Positions 52,489 to 61,362 of a stretch of DNA of 64,000 nucleotides are shown here, piece by piece. The notes under the pieces were generated by a model, which ran no database searches, was not told where the DNA came from, and worked only from the letters and a program-made list of their open reading frames with translations. The DNA is from JBBATK01 sp046297095 (GTDB lineage Bacteria; Bacteroidota; Ignavibacteria; Kapaibacteriales; NICIL-2): NCBI GenBank assembly GCA_046297095.1, contig JBKCNS010000063.1, positions 1-64,000 of the forward strand, given 5' to 3'. A program made the translations under genes and the position numbers. Position 1 is the stretch's first letter; each line of letters begins with the position of its first letter.

Positions 52489-54591
52489 ATGTCCAAACTT
52501 CGAATATCACTTCTTCTTCTTTCCCTCACATTGGGAGGTTGTCGCTTTTGGGACAACTCAATGACGTACTTCAATACGTATTACAATCAGAAGAAGTTGA
52601 TGAACGAGACGGAGGAGGAATTTGGATACGATGACTACATCAAACCCCCAAAGCCCAGAGCCATAGCTCCGGTGGAACCCGACATTGTGCTGGAAAAACC
52701 GGGTAATGATCTTCCGCGGTATCTCAACGACATGATCATCAAACCGGCTAAACTTCAACCGGTACAAATAAAGGTAGATTCTATCATCATCAAGGGATCC
52801 AAGATCCTGGCAACGCACCCGAAGAGTTCCCTGGTAGACGGCAGTATCTATTTGATGGCTAAAGCATTCTTCTACCGAAGCGAGTGGTTGCCATCTGCCA
52901 TCAAGTGTATGGAGCTTGCCGAGCAATTTCCGGACTCGCCCTATTCGCCGGACGCGCATCTTCTTGCGTCGAAAAACTATTTGATACAACGCAATCTTCC
53001 TAAAGCCAAAATCATGCTGTCGCGAACGGTGGACATTGCTTGGCAACAGCAACGATACGATGTGCTCTCTGAAGCCTTTCAACTGATGGCTGAAGAGGCC
53101 ATGGTACAAGGTGATTTCGATGGAGCTCAACGACCGTACAGACAAGCAATACTACAGTGCACCGACGACGAGCAGCGTGCTCGATGGCAGACCGATCTGG
53201 GCTTGCTGCTTTATCGCACACGTCAGTTTTCTAAAGCAGAAGCAGCTCTTGCACAAGTGCATACCTATACGCCTTCGGTGCTCAACGAGTTCGAAGCATA
53301 TCTGTACAGAGTGCTCTCGCTTGCTGAGTTAGGAAGATACTCTGAAGCACGTTTTGCGCTATTGCAACTCGAGAATAATCGCAACTACGACGAGTATGTA
53401 AAGATGGGTTATACAAGTGCCGCAATGCACCAGATTTGCCGGCTGGAAGGCAACAAGGAAGCATTGGCAGGCATTGAACGTCATATTGATTCTACGGGTC
53501 TTACAGGGCCTATTCTCCATGTGGCATACTTTGCGCGTGGGATGGAACTATTCCGCTCAAAAGATTACCCCGGAGCGCAGAGATATTTTGCCAGGGCAAA
53601 AGTCTCGCGAAGTGCGGTGTTCGATGGCGCCAATAATCTGTTCAACCTGCTGAATATTCGCGAGCAAAAACTACAGGAATCGGATGCAATTTTTCGCGGC
53701 GTTATGGAACATAAGGACTCCACCAAGTTCCAATTGGATAGTACTGCACGCCTGTACGGTAAGACTCTTTTTGAACTTGGACGAGCGCATGAGTTGTTAG
53801 GAAATGCCGACAGTGCCGAGTTCTATTACAAAACAGCAATGGAAGCAGCGCCGCAGAAGGACACTGCCCGAGCTCAGTATCTATACTCCTACGCCCGCAT
53901 GGTGGATGGCCGTGACAAGGCGCTGGCAGACTCGGTGCACGAAATGATTTTCGCTCAGTACCTTTCCACGCCATTCGGTGCCGAATCGCGTGTTCGATTG
54001 GGCTATACGGATTACGCCGTGTCTGATTCCGTGGAGGCCATCTTTCGCTCCGGATCGAGGTTTCGATCTGTAGGAGATTACTCCATGGCCATGCGTCAGT
54101 ACCATCGTATTGTTGAGAATCACAGCGCGTCATCCTTTGCTCCGCCCTCTATGTATGCTCTTGGTTGGGTATGGGAAAACAAGCTGCGCAACAACGATAG
54201 TGCGCTGCATTATTATAGCTTGTTGGTCAAACGATACCCATTCTCTGAATATGCCGACGACGTTCGATATTCGGTAGCGGTGGGCGTGTCTAATCGTAGT
54301 GGCAAAGGCGACACAACCTTGTGGGGTCCCGTGCGCAAGCCGGGCGAGGGTACGCCGGCATCACCTGCGTCTCCGGCAGATTCGCTGGGAACCACCTCTG
54401 CTCCTCCGCCAGCTCCGTCCACTCCGGCTAAACAGCAAAATGCGGAACCCTCGATCAGTTTACCTATACCAATGGCGAAGCCGGCCTTGCAGGACTTCAA
54501 CACGAACCCGCAACTTGTTATACCGCAGCAGTCTATAGATACAACTGTGTCTACTCCCCCGGCCGATAGTGTTGTGAAAAAGCCAAAGTAG
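52489..54591 (+). CDS. TPR lipoprotein, PorW/SprE-like
   Basis: 700 residues. A lipoprotein signal ends in the lipobox LGGC (Cys18), followed by a segment with NSMTYFNTYYNQKKLMNE, which resembles the T9SS lipoprotein PorW/SprE ('N-T-x-Y-N' after the Cys). The rest is a long array of TPR-like helical pairs (for example AEAALAQVHTY, YPGAQRYFARAK, GNADSAEFYYKTAMEAAP) up to about residue 590. The C-terminal ~90 residues are Pro/Ser/Ala-rich and probably disordered. PorW/SprE is needed for T9SS function, and this genome region encodes T9SS cargo, so the role fits. Other TPR lipoproteins cannot be excluded. Confidence 0.7.
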   Translation: MSKLRISLLLLSLTLGGCRFWDNSMTYFNTYYNQKKLMNETEEEFGYDDYIKPPKPRAIAPVEPDIVLEKPGNDLPRYLNDMIIKPAKLQPVQIKVDSIIIKGSKILATHPKSSLVDGSIYLMAKAFFYRSEWLPSAIKCMELAEQFPDSPYSPDAHLLASKNYLIQRNLPKAKIMLSRTVDIAWQQQRYDVLSEAFQLMAEEAMVQGDFDGAQRPYRQAILQCTDDEQRARWQTDLGLLLYRTRQFSKAEAALAQVHTYTPSVLNEFEAYLYRVLSLAELGRYSEARFALLQLENNRNYDEYVKMGYTSAAMHQICRLEGNKEALAGIERHIDSTGLTGPILHVAYFARGMELFRSKDYPGAQRYFARAKVSRSAVFDGANNLFNLLNIREQKLQESDAIFRGVMEHKDSTKFQLDSTARLYGKTLFELGRAHELLGNADSAEFYYKTAMEAAPQKDTARAQYLYSYARMVDGRDKALADSVHEMIFAQYLSTPFGAESRVRLGYTDYAVSDSVEAIFRSGSRFRSVGDYSMAMRQYHRIVENHSASSFAPPSMYALGWVWENKLRNNDSALHYYSLLVKRYPFSEYADDVRYSVAVGVSNRSGKGDTTLWGPVRKPGEGTPASPASPADSLGTTSAPPPAPSTPAKQQNAEPSISLPIPMAKPALQDFNTNPQLVIPQQSIDTTVSTPPADSVVKKPK

Positions 54592-54659
54592 AAAGAGAAA
54601 AATCTTTATCGCTGCTTCGATAATCGAAACTTTGGCACAGTGCTTGTCGTAACATTGGC

Positions 54660-55766
54660 ATGTCGCTGAAAACAACATCTTCTCTGTCTCTGCGCGATGA
54701 AATCGTCAACGGAAAACCATATACGGCTCCGCCGGCTTCGTGGTATCGCGATCTCTTTAGCTCTTCGTCCGTGGGCTTTGTGTGCATTGAGCCACACTCA
54801 TGGTTGATCATTGAAGCAAACGATGCAGCCGCGGCCTTGCTGGGCTGCGACGTTTCGGATATTCATCAACTTCGATTGCCATCGTTCGATCGCGTGTATT
54901 CCGCGTTGTCGCGACGCAAGGCTCCGGGCTCTGTAATGAAGCGCATTGAGGTTCCCCGATTGAAATCCTCGCCCTTGTCTTTGGAGGCGCATGCTTGGCT
55001 GTATTCCGGCAGCTCAACAAAAGGCCGCTCGCTCATAGCTTCCAGTTTGCGAAGCATCGAGGCGGAGCAATCCGGCCGCGATGAGTCTCTGCAACGAGAC
55101 ACCATGATGTTACTGGGTAAACTCACCACGATGGTGGCGCACGAGATTCGCAATCCTCTTTCGGCTGTGAACCTTCACTTGCAGCTTCTGGAGCGTACGC
55201 TTCAATCAGACGAAAAAGCACTTCGCTCCATACATTTCGCAATGCATGGTGTGGAGAGAATGACAAACCTGGTTACTACCACACTGGACTTCGCCAAACC
55301 CTTAGTTCCCAAAACAGAAAGATGTGATATTCATGGCATTATCCTGGACTCCTTAGAGCTAATGCGCGAGACCTTGTTCCAAAAAGTAATTACCCTGAAC
55401 TTTGACTTCGATGAAGGTCTGCCGCGCATCGAGGCAGACAGCACACAGCTAGGCCACGTGTTCCTCCACATCATCCGCAATGCATTCGAGGCTCTCGGTA
55501 ACAGAGGTACTATTCACATAGGCACGACGGTGCATAAGCAACGCTCTAAACAGGAGATTCGAATTCGCATAAGCGATACCGGATGCGGTATAACGCAGGA
55601 CGATCTTGGCTTGGTGTTTAATCCATTCTTTTCGCGAAAGGCCGAGGGTCTTGGCTTGGGGCTAACCACGGTGAAGAGAATTGTAGAGCACCACAAAGGA
55701 ACGATATCAGTGGAAAGCACTCGTGGCAAAGGCACAACCTTTACCGTATGCCTACCTTGTTCTTAG
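54660..55766 (+). CDS. PAS-containing sensor histidine kinase (soluble, orphan)
   Basis: 368 residues with no membrane helix. A PAS-like domain (about 28-135, SVGFVCIEPHSWLIIEANDAAAALLG) is followed by a HisKA dimerisation helix with the phospho-acceptor His161 in MVAHEIRNPLSAVNLHL. The ATPase domain has the N-box HIIRNAFEAL, G1 DTGCGI and G2 GLGLGLTTVKRIVEHHKG. The form is that of NtrB-like kinases. No response regulator gene is adjacent, so it is an orphan kinase here. It follows the TPR lipoprotein after 68 bases. Confidence 0.9.
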   Translation: MSLKTTSSLSLRDEIVNGKPYTAPPASWYRDLFSSSSVGFVCIEPHSWLIIEANDAAAALLGCDVSDIHQLRLPSFDRVYSALSRRKAPGSVMKRIEVPRLKSSPLSLEAHAWLYSGSSTKGRSLIASSLRSIEAEQSGRDESLQRDTMMLLGKLTTMVAHEIRNPLSAVNLHLQLLERTLQSDEKALRSIHFAMHGVERMTNLVTTTLDFAKPLVPKTERCDIHGIILDSLELMRETLFQKVITLNFDFDEGLPRIEADSTQLGHVFLHIIRNAFEALGNRGTIHIGTTVHKQRSKQEIRIRISDTGCGITQDDLGLVFNPFFSRKAEGLGLGLTTVKRIVEHHKGTISVESTRGKGTTFTVCLPCS

Positions 55767-55828
55767 ATGTAAGCGGAGAATGTCAGTGGAGAATGTCGCC
55801 AGAGAATGTCAGTAGAGTATGTCAGCGG
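55765..55828. repeat. Four to five imperfect 13-bp tandem units bridging two convergent gene ends
   Basis: Units of the form AGAATGTCAGTGG at 55777, 55790, 55803 and 55816, with a diverged 12-base unit at 55765, run from the stop codon of the kinase into the last codons of the minus-strand TPR gene. The array makes up the whole intergenic gap of 55 bases. Confidence 0.88.
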
Positions 55829-56988
55829 CGATACGCCTGCTGCAAGTATTGCTCTGCCTCGGAGTGCGAGTTCTGATAATCCGACCACGAAAGAATCTTG
55901 TTGTACTGCACTTTAGCCAACTCTCGTTTGCCTTGAAGATCATAGATCTTTCCGATAGTCATATTTAGGCGCACCATGAATCCCGATGGATCCTCGTCGA
56001 GATACCTGCTGGCCTCGTCGCATTTGTACAAAAACTGCAAGGCTTGGTCGTTGTTGCCGCGATTGAACTCGAAAGTACCCAGATAATACAAGGCCTCTCT
56101 GGCACTGAATGCATCATAGCCGAACGCTTTGCTTCTATAGTTATCCAGAATGGCTTTCCATTGCACATCGGCAGAATCCGAGTAGCCATTCATGATCAGT
56201 GCCACAGCATACTTGCGGTGGAAGAAGGCATTCCGCGGATACGAAAGGTAGAGGTCTCTGCTCCATCGCAGATACTCCACCGGTTGCTTCTCGAACTGTG
56301 TACCATACACCATTTGCAACACTACTTTTGCTTCGACGGCAGCGTAGCGCGCGTTGCGCGCCGCTGCCTCGAGCTGAAGCATACCCAACTTCTTGTCTCC
56401 GGACGGCAGGAACACCATAATAGGCTTCAATGCCGGATATTGATTCGGAAGTGCGTCCGCAAAGTAGTTGTAGATGCCGGTACCCAGCATGATGTCATAG
56501 TTCTGCGGAGCCAGCTGATTACACTTTACCAAAATGTCTAGAGCTTGTCGGGCATCGTTAGTGGCCTTCAACCAGCTTTGATTGGACGCGTAATATCTGC
56601 CACGATAACCAAGAATTCCGCCCTTGAAGAACAAGCCGGAGATATTGTATTCGTTGGTGTCTAAAATGGCATCGCACACTTCCAGCACTTTGTCCACCTT
56701 GCGCAAGAACGACTCACCGTAACTTTTGTTCCGCTGATCAATTTGCATGCGCCACCAGTCTATCATGGCCTCCATGAAGTACCCTGCAGGAAGGCCGGGA
56801 TACATAGCGATCACCTTTTCAAAACAGACCGTGGCACTATCGAAGCGTGTGTTGTAGATATGTGACGTCCCGCGCGTGATAAGTTCGTCGGCATCGGCGC
56901 GCATCAGGGCCCATTGTGCACTCAGAGGCAATGGCACAAGAAGAAATGCTGCTACCACAACACGCAGGATGTGCTTAATGAATTTCAT
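55822..56988 (-). CDS. Secreted TPR-repeat protein
   Basis: 388 residues. A signal peptide (LRVVVAAFLLVPLPLSAQ) is followed by helical repeats matching TPR spacing (ITRGTSHIYNTRFDSATVCFEKVIAMYPG, LYYLGTFEFNRGNNDQALQFLYKCDE, IGKIYDLQGKRELAKVQYNKIL). It is probably periplasmic and a scaffold for protein-protein contacts. A wide aromatic-rich middle (WWRMQIDQRNKSYGESFLRK) has no family I recognise. It ends the minus-strand group that begins with engB. Confidence 0.72.
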   Translation of the reverse strand: MKFIKHILRVVVAAFLLVPLPLSAQWALMRADADELITRGTSHIYNTRFDSATVCFEKVIAMYPGLPAGYFMEAMIDWWRMQIDQRNKSYGESFLRKVDKVLEVCDAILDTNEYNISGLFFKGGILGYRGRYYASNQSWLKATNDARQALDILVKCNQLAPQNYDIMLGTGIYNYFADALPNQYPALKPIMVFLPSGDKKLGMLQLEAAARNARYAAVEAKVVLQMVYGTQFEKQPVEYLRWSRDLYLSYPRNAFFHRKYAVALIMNGYSDSADVQWKAILDNYRSKAFGYDAFSAREALYYLGTFEFNRGNNDQALQFLYKCDEASRYLDEDPSGFMVRLNMTIGKIYDLQGKRELAKVQYNKILSWSDYQNSHSEAEQYLQQAYRR

Positions 56989-57030
56989 ACAACCGTAGGT
57001 GATGAGAAGAACTTTGCTTCAGGACAAGGT

Positions 57031-57234
57031 TCAAGCCTGCGAGGTTGACGCTTCTTGTAGCCGAGCAATATGTTCGGTGATTTTCTCTTTCATGGCATTC
57101 TCCACTTGCTCATGCTCCTCACCCTTGATCATCAGACCAAGTTGGGGGCAGTATGATGCATAGCGATTAGCCATGTCGTAACGACGAATCAGGATTTCGT
57201 AATCGAAAAGATTGGTACTGGTGGATTGCTGCAT
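57031..57234 (-). CDS. Small HicB-like protein, no partner toxin
   Basis: 67 residues. The sequence YASYCPQLGLMIKGEEHEQVENAMKEKITEHIARL follows the HicB fold pattern 'Y-x-A-Y-x-P-E-L-x-x-x-x-x-G-x-x-x-E-A-x-x-x-L-x-x-x-I'. There is no DNA-binding tail. HicB antitoxins pair with a HicA toxin of about 60 residues with a double-stranded-RNA-binding fold, but no HicA-like ORF is next to it. Both neighbours are cell-surface genes. It may be a degenerate antitoxin or a HicB-fold protein used for something else. Confidence 0.6.
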   Translation of the reverse strand: MQQSTSTNLFDYEILIRRYDMANRYASYCPQLGLMIKGEEHEQVENAMKEKITEHIARLQEASTSQA

Positions 57235-57265
57235 GAGAGGTACGAGAGAAATTCAACAAGTGTAT

Positions 57266-58198
57266 TTACTGTGTGGTATGGCCGAATACTGTTTGCAAAA
57301 GCTTGCCGGCTACGCTTGATTTACGATCATACTGGTGAACTATTTTAACAACACTTCCATCCGTATTGAGCAGCCTACCACGGTCGTCGAACTTAACCTG
57401 CTCGTCGGGATACAGGCCCATGGTAAGGACCTCACTATGTCCACAGCGGCCTGCGCGCAGATTCGGCAGCATGGAACGCCACAGTATCACGTTATGGAAA
57501 CCTTGATCCAGATCTAGCCTGTCGATGGTAGTTGAAAGAAGTGTGCACATCAGATGAAGGTACTCAAGCATCTCAGCGCTGTTGGCGTATGTTACTCCCG
57601 CGCACGATATAGGTTTTGACCCTATCTCGCCCAGTAATGCATCGCCGCCAATCTTCTGTATCCAGTATTTATTCCATTTGTTCGACTCGATGGTGTGCCC
57701 ATCGCCTTCCAAGAACATGTGCACGCCTTCTGACCACGGCTCACGAAAAGGGCTGTCCAGGAACAGTACATCGCGAACATCCGTTAGAATCACTCTATCG
57801 ATTTCCTGGATATGATCACTCAGGTATTCGAAGTAATAGAAGAACCTCATGGTGCAGATTCTACTAAGTGCTTTAACAAAACGATAAGCAGAACCGGTAC
57901 GTACGGCATTTGTTTTTTTGTTTACGAACAGCTGCCAATACAGATGCACAACAGGATAAAACCACTTCAGCGGATTGAGCTTTCTTTGAACAAATGGAAT
58001 CTTGAAGAGATACTCTTTCATAGGCACAACGATCACGCCTTGTTCCTGCAGCCACTGCAGGGTGTCGGGATCCGTATCGCCGTAGAAGCACACTACGTTA
58101 CAAGCTGTATGAGAGAATCTCAAACTGCTCATGAAGTCTTTGAGGTCGTCGATGCCTAGTTGACTTATGGAAAAAAAAACGTAATCGCGGCTTGTCAT
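57266..58198 (-). CDS. Putative GT-A-fold glycosyltransferase
   Basis: 310 residues, no signal peptide or membrane helix. The pattern DRVILTDVRDVLFLDSPF (about 135-152) resembles the D-x-D metal/nucleotide-sugar site of GT-A enzymes, with a start (YVFFSISQLGIDDLKDFMSSL, VVCFYGDTDPDTLQWL) typical of nucleotide-sugar-dependent transferases. DLDQGFHNVIL lies further on. I do not recognise the exact family. Its ATG overlaps the O-antigen ligase stop by four bases (ATGA), so it is translated with it and probably acts in the same glycan pathway. Confidence 0.55.
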   Translation of the reverse strand: MTSRDYVFFSISQLGIDDLKDFMSSLRFSHTACNVVCFYGDTDPDTLQWLQEQGVIVVPMKEYLFKIPFVQRKLNPLKWFYPVVHLYWQLFVNKKTNAVRTGSAYRFVKALSRICTMRFFYYFEYLSDHIQEIDRVILTDVRDVLFLDSPFREPWSEGVHMFLEGDGHTIESNKWNKYWIQKIGGDALLGEIGSKPISCAGVTYANSAEMLEYLHLMCTLLSTTIDRLDLDQGFHNVILWRSMLPNLRAGRCGHSEVLTMGLYPDEQVKFDDRGRLLNTDGSVVKIVHQYDRKSSVAGKLLQTVFGHTTQ

Positions 58199-59661
58199 AC
58201 TCCAGGTGCAGATGATGGCGGTAAAATGCTGACAGTGCCTGAGGTTACATCGGACATCGGAGAACGGGCGACTACCACATTTCTGAACCCGGGGTCATTC
58301 CAATGGCGCGCTAAGGCCAAAGCCGCGTACGTAAAGGCAAGCACAAAAGCGGAGGATCGAGCAAAGAATACCGTGTCGGTGAAACTTCCCAGAACAATGC
58401 AAATCATGTTGAGAAAAGCAGCGAGAGCAATCTTTCGTTCAAACTCAGACTTGCTGCGTCGAACGATAAAAAATCCTTCGATGGTGGCATACAACAGTGT
58501 TCCGTAAAAAATGACAGCAAACACTATCCCAAATCTGTACACGATAGAGAGATATCCGTTATGAATGTATGAACGGGTAGCAGACACCTTCAATATGGGA
58601 TTATATGCATTGTATGGCGTGGACAGTCCGTAGCCGCTGAGCGGTTCTTGTTTTACAAGTTTGTATACTACTCTCGATTCATAAATCCGCGCTTGTACTG
58701 CGGCATCCTTCGTTCCTTTGCCCGACGATGTAAGACGATTAACAATAGTTGCACGCGCAAGCTTTGCCACATTACCCAGGGCAAATGGCATTATCAACAC
58801 CGGCACTAAAAAACTCACAAGCATAGTTATGCCAATACGTACCCTCTGCTCGCGGCCCACAAAGAAAAACAACAGTATAAAGCACAAGATCAGCGCGATC
58901 ATTGACGTTCTGGAGTAGGTAAGAAATACCCCAACAGTGGCGATCAGTGTAAAAACGGTAAGAACCCATCGCATGATCATTCTTCGCTCGTACACAGCGA
59001 AGACAAGAAAGAAAAGAGCAGTGAGCAGAAAAAGAAATGGCGTGCTTCGGCGTCCTGCGATCTGATATGCGTACTCGGCATTACGGGCAATGAAAAGGAA
59101 GAACTGAATGTTCATGAATATCTGCACCAGACTCACAATGCTGGCAAAAGCCAGCAGTTTTTTGAAGTCCTTTTCGTTGTTGAAATGCTCACGTATTGGA
59201 AACACGTACAGAGCCGCCAATCCCACTACCCATTCTCGAAGCCAATCTACTGTGTCCGTGTTGTGTTCTATGGCCACCCACACGTTGAATACCGAATAAA
59301 CGAAATACACAACAATCAATACATCGAACATCGAGCGAAACAAGGGCTGGCGCGACACGAACAAGCGATGAATCAGCCACAGCATCAAACTGCCCTGAAT
59401 GGCTCCGCCCAAAACATAGTCAACTCCCGATGCACCTTCACCGGTATCCGAGAAATAGAAAAAGAACGACGCAACGATGGAGTAAATCCAGAACCGTGGG
59501 GATTTCAACCATGCGTACAGAATAAAGAGGGATGCCGGCAATAGCAGGCATAGGTATCCAAGATCGGTCAAAAGGTACACCAACAACGAGACTACACCAA
59601 CCACAGCAGTGATCGCAAGTGCTTGCTTTCGGCCGGGTGGTGAACCAAATAGAGAGCTCAT
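58195..59661 (-). CDS. O-antigen ligase / polymerase-like membrane protein
   Basis: 488 residues from the ATG at 59661, two bases after the wzz-like stop; an in-frame TTG at 59667 is less likely. About eleven membrane helices and a large periplasmic loop (about 285-370) fit the O-antigen ligase (WaaL/Wzy_C) family. The loop has YESRVVYKLVKQEPLSGYGLSTPYNAYNPILK and, after it, SATRSYIHNGYLSIVYRFG with the conserved H-N-x-Y-L. The protein may ligate lipid-linked polysaccharide to lipid A core or polymerise repeat units; sequence alone does not tell these apart. Confidence 0.85.
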   Translation of the reverse strand: MSSLFGSPPGRKQALAITAVVGVVSLLVYLLTDLGYLCLLLPASLFILYAWLKSPRFWIYSIVASFFFYFSDTGEGASGVDYVLGGAIQGSLMLWLIHRLFVSRQPLFRSMFDVLIVVYFVYSVFNVWVAIEHNTDTVDWLREWVVGLAALYVFPIREHFNNEKDFKKLLAFASIVSLVQIFMNIQFFLFIARNAEYAYQIAGRRSTPFLFLLTALFFLVFAVYERRMIMRWVLTVFTLIATVGVFLTYSRTSMIALILCFILLFFFVGREQRVRIGITMLVSFLVPVLIMPFALGNVAKLARATIVNRLTSSGKGTKDAAVQARIYESRVVYKLVKQEPLSGYGLSTPYNAYNPILKVSATRSYIHNGYLSIVYRFGIVFAVIFYGTLLYATIEGFFIVRRSKSEFERKIALAAFLNMICIVLGSFTDTVFFARSSAFVLAFTYAALALARHWNDPGFRNVVVARSPMSDVTSGTVSILPPSSAPGV

Positions 59662-59663
59662 TA

Positions 59664-60842
59664 TCAAAGTGTAGATTTGTCTTCGGCGGTTTGTATGGTA
59701 CGTAACTTTTGCGAAACGATTCTAAGTTGATAGCCGATAAGAATGAAGATGATCCATAACGCTTCAGCAGCGAGCACTGCACTTCCAACAATAAGACTGC
59801 GCTTTGGTCGACTCTTCTTCTGAGGAGGCACAGCATCGTCCAGAACATACAAAGAGGGCGTCTCTTTGGTGAGATCTAGTTTCACTTGATCGAAACTGGG
59901 CACAAGGAATGCTTTGACCTTCAACAATGCTTCCAACTGACCATAATACTCCATGTAAGGCACTGCAGCTTTCGGCGCATCGGCTAGTGCAATGTTTCCA
60001 ACAAGGCCGGGCTGTTGCATCGAGTTGTTGAGCTTCTTTTTCAGTTCCTCGAGTATACCTTTTTCCCGTACCGTAAGTGGATCGTCTTTACCGTAAGACT
60101 CTTCCATGTAAGAAATCACAATCTCTTGCTTCATGATCCCAGCTTTTAGCTCACCCAGAGCCTGAGCTGCTACCTTCACCTGATCCAAAGGAGAAAAAAC
60201 CAGATTTTCCTTGGTATAGTGAGCCAGAGAGTCTTGTGCCACTTGGATCGAACTATCCGTCTGCTTCATGCGATTTTCAAATTGACGATAGAGAATTTCT
60301 GTCTCTCTTTTGTCCAATCTTTGAGAAAGTTGATTTGTGACGGCAACCATGTAGTTAGCAATATCTGCGGCACGTTGTGGATTTGTATCGTCAACCGTGA
60401 CGGTATAGTTACCTTCTACTTCTACATTGATGGCAATATTCTCCTCAAACTCTTCACGAATAGCAAACATCGCGGTATCAGGCAGGTCGTACACTCGCGC
60501 AAGATCGAACTTTTTAATAACGGAATCCTTCACCTGCCTACTTTGTAGCAGCACAATGAGATCATAACTATCTCCACGTTTGCCACCAAGCTTGGACAAT
60601 CCAAACTCACGAAGCGTGGAGCTCACGCTACTCACAGCAGCGTCAAGTGCAGATACCGATTTCCGCGGCGGAACCGCGCTCAAAGAAGCTGTATAATAGT
60701 TCGGCATTATCAACACAATGGCGATTGCTGAAGCAGCCGCAACCAATCCTACTACAATCAGTGAAACCTTTCGGGCTGCAAGTAGCGAGAGAACTAGATA
60801 ACCATTAACATTGTCGGCGTTTTGCTCTGGTGTGGTTTGCAT
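59664..60842 (-). CDS. Wzz-type polysaccharide chain-length determinant protein
   Basis: 392 residues. Two membrane helices (about 26-48 and 348-372) enclose a periplasmic domain with coiled coils (FENRMKQTDSSIQVAQDSLAHY, KEILEELKKKL-like region). The first helix is followed by NYYTASLSAVPPRK and the second is preceded by LDDAVPPQKKSRPKRSLIVG, the P-x-x-P-x-x-P-K-R pattern of Wzz/Wzc proteins. It regulates polysaccharide chain length at the inner membrane. No tyrosine-kinase domain is fused. It is 34 bases after purE and immediately before the ligase gene. Confidence 0.87.
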   Translation of the reverse strand: MQTTPEQNADNVNGYLVLSLLAARKVSLIVVGLVAAASAIAIVLIMPNYYTASLSAVPPRKSVSALDAAVSSVSSTLREFGLSKLGGKRGDSYDLIVLLQSRQVKDSVIKKFDLARVYDLPDTAMFAIREEFEENIAINVEVEGNYTVTVDDTNPQRAADIANYMVAVTNQLSQRLDKRETEILYRQFENRMKQTDSSIQVAQDSLAHYTKENLVFSPLDQVKVAAQALGELKAGIMKQEIVISYMEESYGKDDPLTVREKGILEELKKKLNNSMQQPGLVGNIALADAPKAAVPYMEYYGQLEALLKVKAFLVPSFDQVKLDLTKETPSLYVLDDAVPPQKKSRPKRSLIVGSAVLAAEALWIIFILIGYQLRIVSQKLRTIQTAEDKSTL

Positions 60843-60876
60843 GTGATAAACTACGGTCTTCTAAACAGAAGAAGTA

Positions 60877-61362
60877 TTAGTGAATGACATTATTCTTTGA
60901 ACGGGATTCTTCCGCAAGTTTGAGTTTATACCTCTGAATGGCAGCACTAAGCTCCGAATCCGCCGTAGCCAATATCTGCGCTGCCAGGATGCCGGCATTT
61001 TTTGCTCCACCTATAGCTACTGTTGCTACGGGTACACCCGACGGCATTTGCACGATGGAATATAAAGAGTCCAAACCCGACAAATGCTTCGAAGGCACCG
61101 GCACTCCAATAACAGGCAATGGCGAATACGAGGCCGTCATACCCGGCAAGTGCGCTGCACCTCCGGCTCCGGCAATAATAACGCGTATGCCGCGTTCGTG
61201 CGCGGTCTTTCCGTATTCAGCCATATCGTCGGGTGTTCTATGCGCCGAAACAATCTTCAGCTCGAAAGGTATACCGAACTCTTGAAGTACGTCTGCTGCC
61301 TCTCTCATAACGGGCAAATCCGAATCGCTGCCCATGATGATTCCTACTTTAGCTTCTATCAT
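60877..61362 (-). CDS. purE: N5-carboxyaminoimidazole ribonucleotide mutase (class I PurE)
   Basis: 161 residues from the ATG at 61362; ATG 61368 or GTG 61371 would add two or three residues. Catalytic and binding motifs are clear: GIIMGSDSDLPVM, VSAHRTPDDM with the active-site His, AGAGGAAHLPGM, and GVPVPSKHLSGLDSLYSIVQMPSGVPVATVAIG. It converts N5-CAIR to CAIR in purine synthesis. The purK partner is not in the window. The start overlaps the end of engB, suggesting coupled translation in the minus-strand operon. Confidence 0.95.
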   Translation of the reverse strand: MIEAKVGIIMGSDSDLPVMREAADVLQEFGIPFELKIVSAHRTPDDMAEYGKTAHERGIRVIIAGAGGAAHLPGMTASYSPLPVIGVPVPSKHLSGLDSLYSIVQMPSGVPVATVAIGGAKNAGILAAQILATADSELSAAIQRYKLKLAEESRSKNNVIH

